Assembly (NCBI RefSeq): GCF_039544005.1
Contig: NZ_BAABKV010000001.1
Span: 310,001-374,000 of the forward strand
Source: Kitasatospora paranensis
GTDB taxonomy: Bacteria; Actinomycetota; Actinomycetes; Streptomycetales; Streptomycetaceae
Length of the DNA: 64,000 nucleotides
Reading direction: 5' to 3'
In this document: in pieces, positions 10,727-19,014 of the stretch
Layout: each line of letters starts with the position of its first letter
Numbering within the stretch: position 1 is the first letter of the stretch
Program-made: the position numbers and the translations under genes
Notes under the pieces: model-generated
The model's database searches: none
Seen by the model: only the letters and a program-made list of their open reading frames with translations
Told to the model about the DNA's origin: nothing

Positions 10727-10936
10727 ATGGTGTCGAACGAGTCTCCGGCCTCGGAAGTCTCGCCGGAGGCGCAAGCGCGCAACGAGTCGCTGAAGGCAAT
10801 CAGCGCGGAGACCCGGGCGCTGGGCGAGTACAGCGGGCAGCACCACTGGGCCCTGGTGGAGCTGGCGCATGCGTACGCGCTGGTGACCGGCAGCCTCGGG
10901 GCGCCGGCCACTTCCAGTCCTGAACAGCGCCTGTAG
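10727..10936 (+). CDS. Small helical protein of unknown function, copy 1
   Basis: 69 residues, starting MVSNESPASEVSPEA and ending GAPATSSPEQRL. The central part (LKAISAETRALGEYSGQHHWALVEL) is predicted helical. ATG at 10727 follows GAGGGA. It differs from copy 2 (16585-16794) at only a few residues (Q/E, S/L, W/R), and in copy 2 it directly precedes the SpoIIE-type phosphatase. Conservation of the frame in both copies supports a real gene. No family recognised. Confidence 0.6.
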   Translation: MVSNESPASEVSPEAQARNESLKAISAETRALGEYSGQHHWALVELAHAYALVTGSLGAPATSSPEQRL

Positions 10937-10951
10937 GCCGGTGGCAGCGCG

Positions 10952-11270
10952 GTGATGCCCGGCGGCGATGGTCGGAGAGACGAGCAGCGGTTGCCGGGCT
11001 GCGTGACCTGGGTGCGACCTCGGCGGCTGTCGTCCCGCTGAGCAGCAGTCGCGAGTCCAATGGGGCGCTCACGGCGGTGCGCACCGGTGTGGGCCGGCCC
11101 TTCACCGATGGCGAGCTGGCCCTGCTCGCCGACAGCGGTCACCGGGCCGGCGTGGCTATCGACAACGCGCGCTCGTTCGGTGAGCATCGGGATATCGCGA
11201 CTGCCATGCAGCGCCATCTGCTCACCGAGCTGCCGCGCGATCCGGATATGTCGCTGGCTGCCCGGGCTTC
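10952..11270 (+). pseudogene. Internally deleted copy of the PAS-GAF-SpoIIE phosphatase
   Basis: Starts like the intact gene (MPGGDGRRDEQRL) then jumps to LGATSAAVVPL, continues through the end of the GAF domain (GRPFTDGELALLADSGHRAGVAIDNAR) and MQRHLLTELPRDPDMSLAAR, and loses homology. The PAS domain, most of GAF and the whole PP2C catalytic domain are missing. It cannot be a phosphatase. The junctions suggest recombination followed by decay. Confidence 0.75.
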
Positions 11271-11346
11271 GCCCGGCGCACGGCGCCACCTGGAGCGACG
11301 CCCGGTCGGACCGGGAACGCCTCAGCGGGCGTTCAGGCTCCGCTCC

Positions 11347-11744
11347 TCAGGCGGCGACCGTCAGATCGGCGCGGCCGAACAGGAGCGCGTAGCCGCCGGG
11401 CAGGTGGGCGAGGAGGCGGTCGGTGAGGTGGTCGCCGGCGAGGTCGGTGAGGGCGGCCAGGACGGAGGAGGTGTCCCAGCGGGCGGCGGTGAGGCTGGTG
11501 TCCAGGTTGCGGGCGACGGCCTCGACGAAGGCGGGGGCGGGGACCGGCTCGGGGAGGGGATCTGGGTGGCGAACACGGCGCGGGCCCGTTCGGGCAGCAT
11601 GACGGCGAGGTCGCAGCGCTCTTCGCCGGTGAGCTGGGATCCGAGGACGGCCAGGACCGCGTCGAGGACGCGTTCGGCCTCATCGTCGGTGGTGTAGCGG
11701 CCGAGGGTGCGGACCTGCTGAAGAAGACGGCGGTGCCGGGTCAT
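11347..11744 (-). pseudogene. DUF2267 protein, second of two, frameshifted
   Basis: About 132 residues after repair. ATG at 11744-11742 starts MTRHRRLLQQVRTLGRYTTDDEAERVLDAVLAVLGSQL, with LPERARAVFATQIPSP typical of DUF2267. The frame breaks at GGGGAGGGG (11551-11559, + strand). One added base restores EPVPAPAFVEAVARNLDTSL and DHLTDRLLAHLPGGYALLFGR to a TGA at 11349-11347. DUF2267 proteins are small helical proteins common beside stress and Hsp20 genes; no biochemical role is established. Lies 55 bases after its paralogue. Confidence 0.72.
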
Positions 11745-11799
11745 GACGGTGGCCTTCCAGGAGTGGGGCCGGCCGCGCGGCGCGCGGCGGCACGGGACA

Positions 11800-12203
11800 T
11801 CAAGGGCGGTGGCCGGGATCGGGGCGGCCGAAGAGGAGGTCGTATCCGGGGGCAGCTGGAACAGGACGCGGTCCATGAGGTCGTCGCCGGCGGCGTCCGC
11901 GGCGGTGCTCAGCACGGCGCCGGTGTCCCACAGGGCCGTCTGCTCGGTGGCGCCTTCGATCCAGGCCGCGGCAGCCCGCACGAACCGTTCCGGGCTGAGC
12001 GGTTCGGCGGCCTGGAGCGGGTTGAGGAGGACCAGAGCGAGGGTTTCGGGCAGACGCGCGGCAAGGGCGGTGCGGACATCGCCGACCAAGTGGGCCCCGA
12101 GCAGGGCCAGGACGACACGGGCGGCCCGTTCGGCCTCCTCGGGTGTGCCGTATTCACCGCGTTCCCGGACCTGGTCCAGGAACGCCTCCCAGCGGACAGT
12201 CAC
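11800..12203 (-). pseudogene. DUF2267 protein, first of two, frameshifted
   Basis: GTG start at 12203-12201 begins MTVRWEAFLDQVRERGEYGTPEEAERAARVVLALLG; the core LPETLALVLLNPLQAAEPLSPERFV is the DUF2267 pattern. After RVLFQLPP the frame breaks at five G (11848-11852); one extra base gives GYDLLFGRPDPGHRP and a TGA at 11802-11800. The start overlaps the stop of the upstream STAS gene by four bases (GTGA), indicating translational coupling with an anti-anti-sigma type protein. Tandem with a second DUF2267 gene. Confidence 0.75.
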
Positions 12204-12530
12204 CGTATGTCTCCCTCCGTCTTTCGAAGGAGTTCACCGAGTGGACGGGGCATTCCGTGCCGCGCGGCAAGGCGCCGGTGAGGGCCGGTGACCCCGAGCG
12301 GCGGGACCACGCAGCGGGTGGCCCGGTGAAGGGCCGGGTGAGTGCTGCGCCGGTCGGCCGGGTTGCGGGCTCGGACGAGGGCTCCCCGGCCCGAGCCGTC
12401 CATGAACGTCACCTCCGACAGGTTGAGCATCGGGCACCGCCTCCTGATACGACTCGAGCGCGGCAGTCACAGCACGGCGCAGCAAGGGGGCCAGGTCGAG
12501 GTCGAGGTCGTCGCGCCCCGCACCAGGAGG
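12200..12530 (-). pseudogene. STAS-domain anti-sigma factor antagonist, frameshifted or decayed
   Basis: Minus strand reads DDLDLDLAPLLRRAVTAALESYQEAVP, then, after a one-base shift near 12430, MLNLSEVTFMDGSGRGALVRARNPAD. The second part is the STAS phosphorylation-site motif (here DGSG instead of the usual DSSG), then RCVVPPLGVTGPHRRLA to a TGA sharing GTGA with the DUF2267 start. No start codon was found at the N-terminal side, so the gene is probably broken. Intact relatives bind and release anti-sigma kinases; compare the gene at 51513-51924. Confidence 0.6.
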
Positions 12531-12631
12531 TGTCGGGTATCCGGCCGTGCGTGGTGTTGGTCGGGGGTCCGGCTGCTCCGCAGCGAGGACGGCCCTGGGA
12601 TGGGAGGGGGCCGGCGGGCGGGGTGCGGGGT

Positions 12632-12672
12632 GTTCCGCACCGCTCCTCGGGGGTTCGGGAGCGGTGCGGAAC
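12632..12672 (-). terminator. Hairpin terminator downstream of hsp20
   Basis: Perfect 15-bp stem GTTCCGCACCGCTCC (12632-12646) with its complement at 12658-12672 and an 11-base loop. It starts 14 bases after the hsp20 stop on the minus strand. No U tract, as is common in streptomycetes. Confidence 0.75.
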
Positions 12673-12686
12673 GGCATCGGGAGGGG

Positions 12687-13121
12687 TCAGGCCCGGATCT
12701 GCTTGCGGTCGCCGCTGTGGCTGATGGCGATCTTGCGGGGCTTGGCCTTCTCTGCGACCGGGATCTTCAGGGTGAGCACGCCCGCGTCGTAGTCGGCGCT
12801 GATCCCGGCCGGGTCCAGGGTGTCGGACAGCATGACCTGGCGGGAGAAGATGCCCAGCGGGCGCTCGGACATCTCCCACTTCACGTCCTCGCCCTCGCGG
12901 CGCGGGCGGCGTTCGGCCTTGACGGTCAGCATGTTCCGCTCGACGTCGATGTCGATCGCCTCCGGGTCCACACCCGGCAGGTCGAAGCAGATCACGTACT
13001 CGTCGCCGGCACGGTAGGCGTCCAACGGCATCGGGGTCGGACGCGACCACGTACCCGTCGTGCTCAGGAACTGCTGGGTCAGCCGGTCCAGCTCGCGGAA
13101 CGGGTCGGTGCGCATCAGCAT
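12687..13121 (-). CDS. Hsp20-family small heat-shock protein (Hsp18-like)
   Basis: 144-residue ATP-independent holdase that binds unfolding proteins and forms oligomers. The N-terminal arm [19 protein letters not shown] and the alpha-crystallin domain (about residues 35-130: [24 protein letters not shown], then [18 protein letters not shown]) are complete, including the conserved GVLTL box. The start ATG at 13121-13119 follows GGAGGT eight bases upstream; the longer open frame to 13211 has no signal. Divergent from a putative dedicated regulator (13232), with a -35/-10 pair at 13175-13203 and a hairpin terminator at 12632-12672. Confidence 0.93.
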   Translation of the reverse strand: MLMRTDPFRELDRLTQQFLSTTGTWSRPTPMPLDAYRAGDEYVICFDLPGVDPEAIDIDVERNMLTVKAERRPRREGEDVKWEMSERPLGIFSRQVMLSDTLDPAGISADYDAGVLTLKIPVAEKAKPRKIAISHSGDRKQIRA

Positions 13122-13174
13122 CGCGAAACACCTCCAGAAGGGATCGAAGGGGCCAGTGCGCTTCACCTGACACC

Positions 13175-13203
13175 TTTCTAGCGCGTCATCCATCCGATGA
13201 CAA
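13175..13203 (-). promoter_or_regulatory. Putative hsp20 promoter with overlapping inverted repeat
   Basis: On the minus strand TTGTCA (13203-13198), 17-base spacer, TAGAAA (13180-13175). An inverted repeat TCATC-N5-GATGA (13186-13200) overlaps the -35 side and could be an operator for the neighbouring regulator. Assigned by eye from sequence only. Confidence 0.5.
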
Positions 13204-13217
13204 GTCTGCACGTCGCC

Positions 13218-13223
13218 TATAGA
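13218..13223 (+). promoter_or_regulatory. Putative -10 box of the hsp18-type regulator, suggesting a leaderless mRNA
   Basis: TATAGA lies 8 bases before the ATG at 13232. A transcript beginning 6-7 bases after it would start almost at the ATG, so translation would be leaderless; no ribosome binding site is present. The -35 region would overlap the hsp20 promoter. Confidence 0.45.
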
Positions 13224-13231
13224 GTGACTTC

Positions 13232-13930
13232 ATGAACGACAGGCCACCCACACCCACCGCCGGTCCTCCCGCGCCCCTCGAGCCCGCTTCCTTCGTCGCC
13301 GCCGCAGCGGCGCTGGCGGCCATAGACGACGCCGTCCGCACCGCCCACGCCCCGGGCCCCGAGGGCCGGCGCGGCCCCCACGACACCCAGGAAGGCCCCG
13401 AACCGGCCCTGGCCGCCCTCCTCCTGCTGCGCGAACTGCGCGCCCAACTCGCCGGCTGGGAAGCAGGCCTCGTGGAGAACGCCCGCACCGCCGGCGCCAC
13501 CTGGGCCGACCTCGCACACCCCATGGGCGTCGCCAGCCGCCAGGCCGCCGAGAACCGCTACCTGCGCCTCAAACCCGCCCCTGGCACCCCCCACGCAGGC
13601 ACGGGCACCGGCGCCGAGCGGGTCAAGACCGTCCGCGACCGCCGCGCCGCCGAACGCGCCGTCACCACCTGGGCCCGCGAGAACGCCACCCAACTGCGCG
13701 TCCTCGCCGCCCAGATCGCCGCTCTCACAGACCTCGCCCCCGCGGCCGACTCCCACCGGGCCACCCTCACCACAGCCCTCGGCACCGCCGACCCAGCCGA
13801 CCTCGTGGCACCGCTGACCGCCATGCGACCCCACCTCGAAACCGGCCACGCCGACCTCGCCACCCGCCTCGACGACCTCACCCACCACACCGACCACCTC
13901 CGCCATGACAGCAACCAACGACGCGCCTGA
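13232..13930 (+). CDS. Putative hsp18-type transcriptional regulator
   Basis: 232 residues. Resembles the streptomycete proteins annotated as HSP18 transcriptional regulator: EPALAALLLLRELRAQLAGWEAGLVENARTAG, then a helix-turn-helix-like segment ATWADLAHPMGVASRQAAENRYLRL (about residues 88-112), then RRAAERAVTTWARENATQLRVLAAQI and a long helical C-terminus. Divergent from hsp20 with about 110 bases of shared promoter, so control of hsp20 and of itself is the natural inference. The mechanism, such as direct temperature sensing as in RheA, is not shown. Confidence 0.72.
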   Translation: MNDRPPTPTAGPPAPLEPASFVAAAAALAAIDDAVRTAHAPGPEGRRGPHDTQEGPEPALAALLLLRELRAQLAGWEAGLVENARTAGATWADLAHPMGVASRQAAENRYLRLKPAPGTPHAGTGTGAERVKTVRDRRAAERAVTTWARENATQLRVLAAQIAALTDLAPAADSHRATLTTALGTADPADLVAPLTAMRPHLETGHADLATRLDDLTHHTDHLRHDSNQRRA

Positions 13931-14300
13931 CCGCCACAGCGACACCGCGGAGAAGCGCTGGCAACGCATCCAGGACCGGATCGCAGATCTCGAACAGCGG
14001 ATCCGCGAGACCAGCGCGGCCGCCACCGCCGCCCTCGACAGCCGCCTCGCACACCTCGACGCCATCCGCCAAAGCCTCGCCCAGGACCCCCGGCCCCCAC
14101 GCGCCGCTCCCGGCAAGCCTGCGGCCGTCGCACCACGACAACCCGCGCCGGCCACCGAAGCCTCTGGCAGACGCCCCGCACACACCGCCGACCGCCACTG
14201 CACAACAAACCCGCGGCAGACCCGACCCACCCCCGACACCCCGCAGGCAGCCCGACACAACCGCCCCGGGCCGGCCGCACAGCGACGTGACGCGGCATGA
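13905..14300 (+). CDS. Coiled-coil protein with Pro-rich tail, hypothetical
   Basis: 131 residues, overlapping the end of the hsp18-type regulator by 26 bases, which suggests coupling. Residues about 15-65 (EKRWQRIQDRIADLEQRIRETSAAATAALDSRLAHLDAIRQSL) form a convincing coiled coil. The remainder is Pro/Arg/Ala rich and probably disordered, and may in part be read-through of a frameshift. No family recognised. Confidence 0.5.
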   Translation: MTATNDAPDRHSDTAEKRWQRIQDRIADLEQRIRETSAAATAALDSRLAHLDAIRQSLAQDPRPPRAAPGKPAAVAPRQPAPATEASGRRPAHTADRHCTTNPRQTRPTPDTPQAARHNRPGPAAQRRDAA

Positions 14301-14613
14301 GGCCGCCGGACGGGACAGACGACACGGCAAGACGCGGACAGGACACACGCCCGGTCTGGAAACATGCACGGGTCCGGCGCTGCGATCCCGGCGCGGCAGC
14401 AGCGCCCGCCCCTGTGCCCGGACTCGAGAAGTCGGCCCGCTCCAGTCCGGTGAGGGTGACCTGGAGACCGCGGGCGCAGTCGGCCGTCCCGGCAGCAGTG
14501 CCGGTCGAGGACGCGGCTCCGACACCCCGGAGCAACGAGAAGGGGCGACGGGACGCCCCTCGCCGAACCACGCTCCGTGAGGCGCGTGCGCCGGGAACGG
14601 GCGCCGCCGGAGT
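14301..14613. other. Gap, no gene seen
   Basis: Between the coiled-coil ORF and the STAS remnant. Only shadow-like frames are present. Confidence 0.4.
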
Positions 14614-14830
14614 TCACCGCAGCAGCCGGTTCACACCGGTGCGCCGGAACCGCCCCGCCACCTGCGCACCGGGGACACCAGGCACAGCACGGCGCCCGCC
14701 TCGCCGGTGCGCAGGTGGATGCGGATGACCGCGCTGGGGCCGCCCGAGTCGCAGAAGTGCACGCCGGACATGCGCAGCACCAGCATGACGCTGGAAACCG
14801 CACCCCGCAGTCGCCGCCCTGCCCGTCACC
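14614..14830 (-). pseudogene. STAS-domain antagonist remnant
   Basis: Minus strand reads VMLVLRMSGVHFCDSGGPSAVIRIHLRTGEAGAVLCLVSP, then after a one-base shift GAQVAGRFRRTGVNRLLR to a TGA. This is the C-terminal two thirds of an anti-anti-sigma STAS domain (phosphorylation loop FCDSGG in place of FCDSSG). The N-terminal strands are not recognisable, so the copy is truncated. Confidence 0.62.
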
Positions 14831-14925
14831 GCCCCTGACCAGGCATTGAACCTCACCCGCCACCACAGGCCGCTGCAGGTTCTCCCGCGACAACGAACTG
14901 CAACTTCACACCCGAACGCAGACTC

Positions 14926-16275
14926 TGTCGTACTAAACGGACGTGGCAGCATGGTCGATATCGTCCAGGCCATCGGCCGGGCCCTGCAGATCCAGCCCGG
15001 CGAAGGCAAGACCGCTTCTCTTATCGTGCCTATTTTCCTGGCACCCGGAGAGGTTCTGGAGTCGGACAGTTACGGACCTCCGGTCCGTATTTTGTCTGCT
15101 TTGAGGTCTCACGACGAGCGCGTGGTGGAGGCCCTGGCGGTGCCTCAGCAGTCCGGCAAGCGTACCAAGGGGCACAGCGCGGAGGCTGCTGTTTTGCCTG
15201 GTGAGGGTGGGTCGGGTGAGGGTGGGTCGGATGCGTTCACGTTGCCGGTGCGGTTCCGGACGCCGGTGGACGAGAACGTGCTCGCGTTGTTCTTCGCCTC
15301 GCGGGTACTGAAGGGAAAGAATCAGTTCTGGCGGGAGGGTATCAATCATGCTCGGCGCCGGTTTTAGGAAACGGGCGGGCTTGACGTTCCATCTTCAGAA
15401 ATGGTTGGTCCGGAGGGGAATTATCCGCTTGGTAAGTGGGTGCCCGACAGGCGATCTGAGCACGCCGCGGGTGAATTGGCCCGCACCGGGCGAAGATGCT
15501 GGATGCGCTCGGCATGATCTGGTCGGTGTCCGATGCACGGTTCGAGGCCGGCCTGGCCTGGGCGCGGGTCTGGGCGAAGGAGCACGGTTCGTCGCTCGCT
15601 GCTCCTGCGCGGGCCTCGATCGGGTCCTACCCGATCGGGACCTGGTTGTCAGAACTGCGGGCAGCGGCCCAGGTGCCGGCCGGGGAGCCGGGAGCGCTCG
15701 CTGCGGCGAGGCGGGCTTCGTTGGAGGAGATCGACCCGTTCTGGTGCCCCACCTGGCCCATCGTCCGGCAGCGCGCCTACTCTGTGGCACGGATGTGGTG
15801 GCTGGAGTCCGCCGGCAAGGTGGACTAGCCGGCACTGCCCGAGGAGACGGTGTTCGAGGGCGAGCAGCTCGGCCGCTGGATCGTGACGCAGCGGGCCGGC
15901 TGGCCCGGCCTGGATCCCGATCAGCAGGATCTCCTCGCGGCGCTCGGCATCGAGGCCGACGAGGAGCTGGTGGCTGCGCGGCAGGCCGCGGAGGGGAAGC
16001 TCAGGGTGTCCCGTGTGGACCGGTTCCAGCAGGGTCTGGCGGCGCTAGCGCAGTTCGTTGAGCGTGAGCGCCACGCCAACGTCAGGCGCCCGCACAAGGA
16101 GCTCCTGGAGGCCGTGGAGGCCGGCCCCGGGGGTGAGTAACAGGTGATTATATCATATTTCGCCCTGGGTGTGTGGCTCAACAACCAGAAGAGCAGGCGG
16201 CCGAACCTGACGCCGGGACAGCTCGCGCAGCTCGCCCAGCACGGCGTGGAGTGGGCTTGGGAGTTGAACGGGGCT
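14926..16275 (+). pseudogene. Remnant of a DEAD/DEAH helicase with helicase-associated domains
   Basis: Begins inside helicase domain 2 (GRGSMVDIVQAIGRALQIQPGEGKTASLIVPIFLAPGE, containing motif VI QAIGRAL). It runs through a linker and then several helicase-associated repeats in other frames: MLDALGMIWSVSDARFEAGLAWARVWAKEHG, SYPIGTWLSELRAAAQ, LGRWIVTQRAGWPGLDPDQQDLLAALGI and VWLNNQKSRRPNLTPGQLAQLAQHGVEW. Breaks include frameshifts near 15365-15440 and an in-frame TAG at 15826-15828. The ATPase motifs I-V are missing. The intact relatives are large proteins frequent in Streptomyces chromosome arms. Confidence 0.7.
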
Positions 16276-16404
16276 ACGGGCGGGATCCGCTCACCGGTCC
16301 GAGTCTGGCAGCAGTGCGCTCTCGGGTACGGGGAAGAGGCCACCACCGCCGAGGTGGCCCTGGAGGCGGCAGCACGTGCGGTCGGCCGGCGGTGCCGCCA
16401 GTGG

Positions 16405-17872
16405 AGGACGTCATTGGGCGCCTGTCCCACAACACCGCGCCCGCCGGACCTCGGCTCGCCCATACGGCGGGCGGGCCGATCCAGCTACAGGCACTGACGG
16501 CGCGGCGGCGGCAGGGTTGCAGTATGGAATCGTTGGGGTAGCCGCTGTGTCCAGGCCGCCGACGGACTGCGCAAAGGAGTTGTGATGGTGTCGAACGAGT
16601 CTCCGGCCTCGGAAGTCTCGCCGGAGGCGGAGGCGCGCAACGAGTTGCTGAAGGCAATCAGCGCGGAGACCCGGGCGCTGGGCGAGTACAGCGGGCAGCA
16701 CCATCGGGCCCTGGTGGAGCTGGCGCATGCGTACGCGCTGGTGACCGGCAGCCTCGGGGCGCCGGCCACTTCCAGTCCTGAACAGCGCCTGTAGGCGGGC
16801 TGACGGTGGCGCGGTGATGCCCGGCGGCGATGGTCGGAGAGACGAGCAGCGGTTGCTGGGCCCGGCGTTCGCGGGGTTGGCGGCCGGGGTGCTCCTGCTC
16901 GACGCGGAGGGACGGATTCTGGCCGTCAATCCGTGGGCCGAAGGACTGCTGGGCCGCACGGCAGCGGCGATGGCGGGGGCGGATGCCCACGAGTTGCTGC
17001 ATCGGGGTCCCGGCGGCGCCCCGGTTCCGCGCTCGCGGTGCCGGCTGTTGGCGGTCGCCGCGCAGGGGCGGCCGGCCTGGGGTGAGAGCGACGCCTTTCT
17101 GACCGGTGACGGCAGGTCTCTGCCGGTGCGCTGGTCGGCGGCACCCGTCCTGCGTGGGGGCCGCACGGTGGGTCTGGCCGTGTTGTTCGCCGACGTCGCG
17201 GGGAGCACTGCGCCCAATGGGCGGGAAGCCGCCCGGATGAGCCATCTGGAGGGCCTGACCGAACGGCTGACCCTGGTCGGCGCGATCACCGAGGTGCTGT
17301 CCGAGACGCTGGACGTCGAGGAGGCCGTGGATCGGCTCGGCCCGCTGCTCGTCCCCGCGCTGGCGGACTGGGTGGCCGTGGATCTGCGCACCCCCGAGGG
17401 CGACGTCCGCCGGGTCGCCGTCCTCGGCCCGGCGGGGCGGGACTCCGCTCTGGAGGCATGGCGGGGCCCGCTGCCGCCGCCGACGGCCCTGTCGCGTTCG
17501 GCGCTGGTGCGGGTGCTGCACGGCGCAGCGCCCGTCGTGCTCGGTGTGCGGGAGATGGCCGAGCCGCCCGATGCGCCGCTCGCCGCCGTCCAGACGGGAT
17601 TCCTGCGCGCCCTGGGCGCGACCTCCGCCGCTGTCGTCCCGCTGACCAGTGCCCGCGAGACCACCGGGGCGCTCACGGCGGTACGCACCGGTGCGGGCCG
17701 GCCCTTCACCGAGGGCGAACTGGCCCTGCTCGCCGACATCGGTCACCGGGCCGGCGTGGCCATCGACAACGCCCGCCTGTTCGGCGAGCAGCGCGATATC
17801 GCGACTGCCATGCAGCGCCATCTGCTCACCGAACTGCCGCGCGACCCGGACATGTCGCTGGCTGCCCGCTAC
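16405..17872 (+). repeat. Diverged direct repeat, copy 2 (partner of 10545-11270)
   Basis: Complete copy: leader, 69-residue ORF and the intact phosphatase gene. Matches to copy 1 cover 16405-16865 and about 17605-17872. Same orientation, so recombination between the copies could delete the 5.9 kb in between (DUF2267, STAS, hsp20 and helicase remnant). Confidence 0.78.
16585..16794 (+). CDS. Small helical protein of unknown function, copy 2
   Basis: 69 residues, near-identical to the product at 10727-10936. ATG at 16585 follows AAAGGAG. It ends 22 bases before the PAS-GAF-SpoIIE phosphatase, so the two are probably one operon and may act together. No Cys, no signal peptide, no membrane segment; helical centre with a short disordered tail. 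Confidence 0.68.
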   Translation: MVSNESPASEVSPEAEARNELLKAISAETRALGEYSGQHHRALVELAHAYALVTGSLGAPATSSPEQRL

Positions 17873-18526
17873 CAGCCCGCTCCTGCCGGTTCGCGGGTCG
17901 GGGGTGACTGGTACGACGCGTTCCGGCTCAGCGACGGCGCGATGGCGCTGGTGATCGGCGACGTGATCGGACACGATCTCCAGGCGGCGGCCCGGATGGC
18001 CCAGCTGCGCAACATCCTTCGCGCTCTGGCCTGGGATCGGCACGAGGCGCCGGCCGCCGTCATGGCGCGACTCGATGACGCGATGACGAGCCTGACCGAT
18101 GTGCCCATGGCGACCGTGATCCTCGCCTACGTCGAGAAGCCTCTGGCCGGGTCGTGGCGGCTGCGGTGGACAAGTGCCGGGCATCCGCCGCCGCTGCTGC
18201 TGCTTCCCGCGGCCGCGACGCCGTCCCGCGGCGAGGCGCGATATCTGGAGGCCGGGCAAGGGCTCGTCCTTGGAGCGGGTGGGGATCCCGAACGTCATGA
18301 CGGCACAGAGGAGCTACCGGCCGGTTCAACGCTGCTGCTGTTCACGGACGGCCTCGTGGAAGTCCCGGGTGCCGATCTCGGGGCCGGACTGGAAAAGCTG
18401 CGCCGTCACGCCGCCCAGGTGGCGGGCTACCCGTTGGAGGAGTTCTGCGACCAGATCCTTCGGGTCGTGCCTCCCGGCAGCACCGACGACACGGCACTTC
18501 TCGCCTTCCGGGTACCGTCGGGCTGA
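16817..18526 (+). CDS. PAS-GAF-SpoIIE (PP2C) protein phosphatase
   Basis: About 569 residues. PAS domain at 15-115 (GLAAGVLLLDAEGRILAVNPWAEGLLG), GAF domain at about 150-330 ending in GRPFTEGELALLADIGHRAGVAIDNARLF, and a SpoIIE/PP2C catalytic domain from about 345: YQPAPAGSRVGGDWYDAF, MALVIGDVIGHDLQAA, WTSAGHPPPLLL, LLLFTDGLVEVPG and GSTDDTALLAF. All metal-binding Asp positions (GGDWYD, GDVIGHD, TDG, DDTA) are present, so it should be active. Such enzymes dephosphorylate STAS antagonists and thereby free a sigma factor. GTG at 16814 or ATG at 16817 are both possible starts. No histidine-kinase-like anti-sigma domain is fused or adjacent. Confidence 0.92.
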   Translation: MPGGDGRRDEQRLLGPAFAGLAAGVLLLDAEGRILAVNPWAEGLLGRTAAAMAGADAHELLHRGPGGAPVPRSRCRLLAVAAQGRPAWGESDAFLTGDGRSLPVRWSAAPVLRGGRTVGLAVLFADVAGSTAPNGREAARMSHLEGLTERLTLVGAITEVLSETLDVEEAVDRLGPLLVPALADWVAVDLRTPEGDVRRVAVLGPAGRDSALEAWRGPLPPPTALSRSALVRVLHGAAPVVLGVREMAEPPDAPLAAVQTGFLRALGATSAAVVPLTSARETTGALTAVRTGAGRPFTEGELALLADIGHRAGVAIDNARLFGEQRDIATAMQRHLLTELPRDPDMSLAARYQPAPAGSRVGGDWYDAFRLSDGAMALVIGDVIGHDLQAAARMAQLRNILRALAWDRHEAPAAVMARLDDAMTSLTDVPMATVILAYVEKPLAGSWRLRWTSAGHPPPLLLLPAAATPSRGEARYLEAGQGLVLGAGGDPERHDGTEELPAGSTLLLFTDGLVEVPGADLGAGLEKLRRHAAQVAGYPLEEFCDQILRVVPPGSTDDTALLAFRVPSG

Positions 18527-18794
18527 GCGACCCGCCATGAACCGCCGTCACACCCCGGTGATGGCCGGCCCGGCCACTGCGGCGGGCTCGCAGACGATGG
18601 CCGACTCCGAGCCGTCAAGCCCGAGTAGCGGGCCGGCGGCTGGTTCAACCGCTACCGGAAGACGTAAGGGGCGGATTCCGGCAACCGGCGCAGCCACTGC
18701 TGAGCCGCTGGTATGGCACAGCCGGTGGTTCAGCCCCACTGCCCCGGGTGCACCTCTCGCCCCCACACGCGAGCGCCTCTCCCGCGCGGGGAGC
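18527..18794. other. Short gap after the phosphatase gene
   Basis: No gene or hairpin recognised between the phosphatase stop and the STAS remnant on the opposite strand. Confidence 0.4.
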
Positions 18795-19014
18795 TCCTCG
18801 CGGCGCGGGTAGCCGCTGAGGCTGAGTGCAGCAGCAGCTGGTCCACTTCGGTGCGGCACCACAGTGCCACCACCTGTCCGGCCGGGGACACCGAATGCAG
18901 CACGGCGCCCACCTCGCGGGCGCGCAGGTGGGCGCGGGTGAGCGTGTTGACGCTCCCGGAGTCGCCAGCGGGTCCCGTGGCGACTCGGCCGGGGCCCAGG
19001 ACTCCTTCCGACAA
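18795..19014 (-). pseudogene. STAS-domain antagonist remnant
   Basis: Minus strand reads GDSGSVNTLTRAHLRAREVGAVLHSVSPAGQVVALWCRTEVDQLLLHSASAATR, the second half of an anti-anti-sigma STAS domain starting at the phosphorylation loop (GDSGS where intact proteins have CDSSG). No start, and the first half is missing. Third such remnant in this region and convergent with the intact phosphatase. Confidence 0.6.

Larger units (their letters stand above)
10545..11270 (+). repeat. Diverged direct repeat, copy 1 (partner of 16405-17872)
   Basis: Copy 1 matches copy 2 first over 10545-10985 (leader, the 69-residue ORF and the start of the phosphatase gene). It then jumps to the part of the phosphatase equivalent to 17605-17872, lacking about 750 bases in between. 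Identity by eye is high, with nearly identical proteins. The two copies are direct repeats about 5.9 kb apart. Confidence 0.8.

Noticed and set aside
9403..10870. Long minus-strand frames of 344 and 448 residues
   Set aside because: Composition is shadow-like, no ribosome sites, and they cross the LuxR remnant and the repeat on the other strand.
13217..14893. 558-residue minus-strand frame opposite the hsp18-type regulator
   Set aside because: Cys/Gly/Val/Ala-rich antisense reading of a well-supported gene.
10545..17872. Direct repeats as the ends of a composite transposon
   Set aside because: No transposase, no terminal inverted repeats and no target duplication seen; the repeats are ordinary genes and their remnants.
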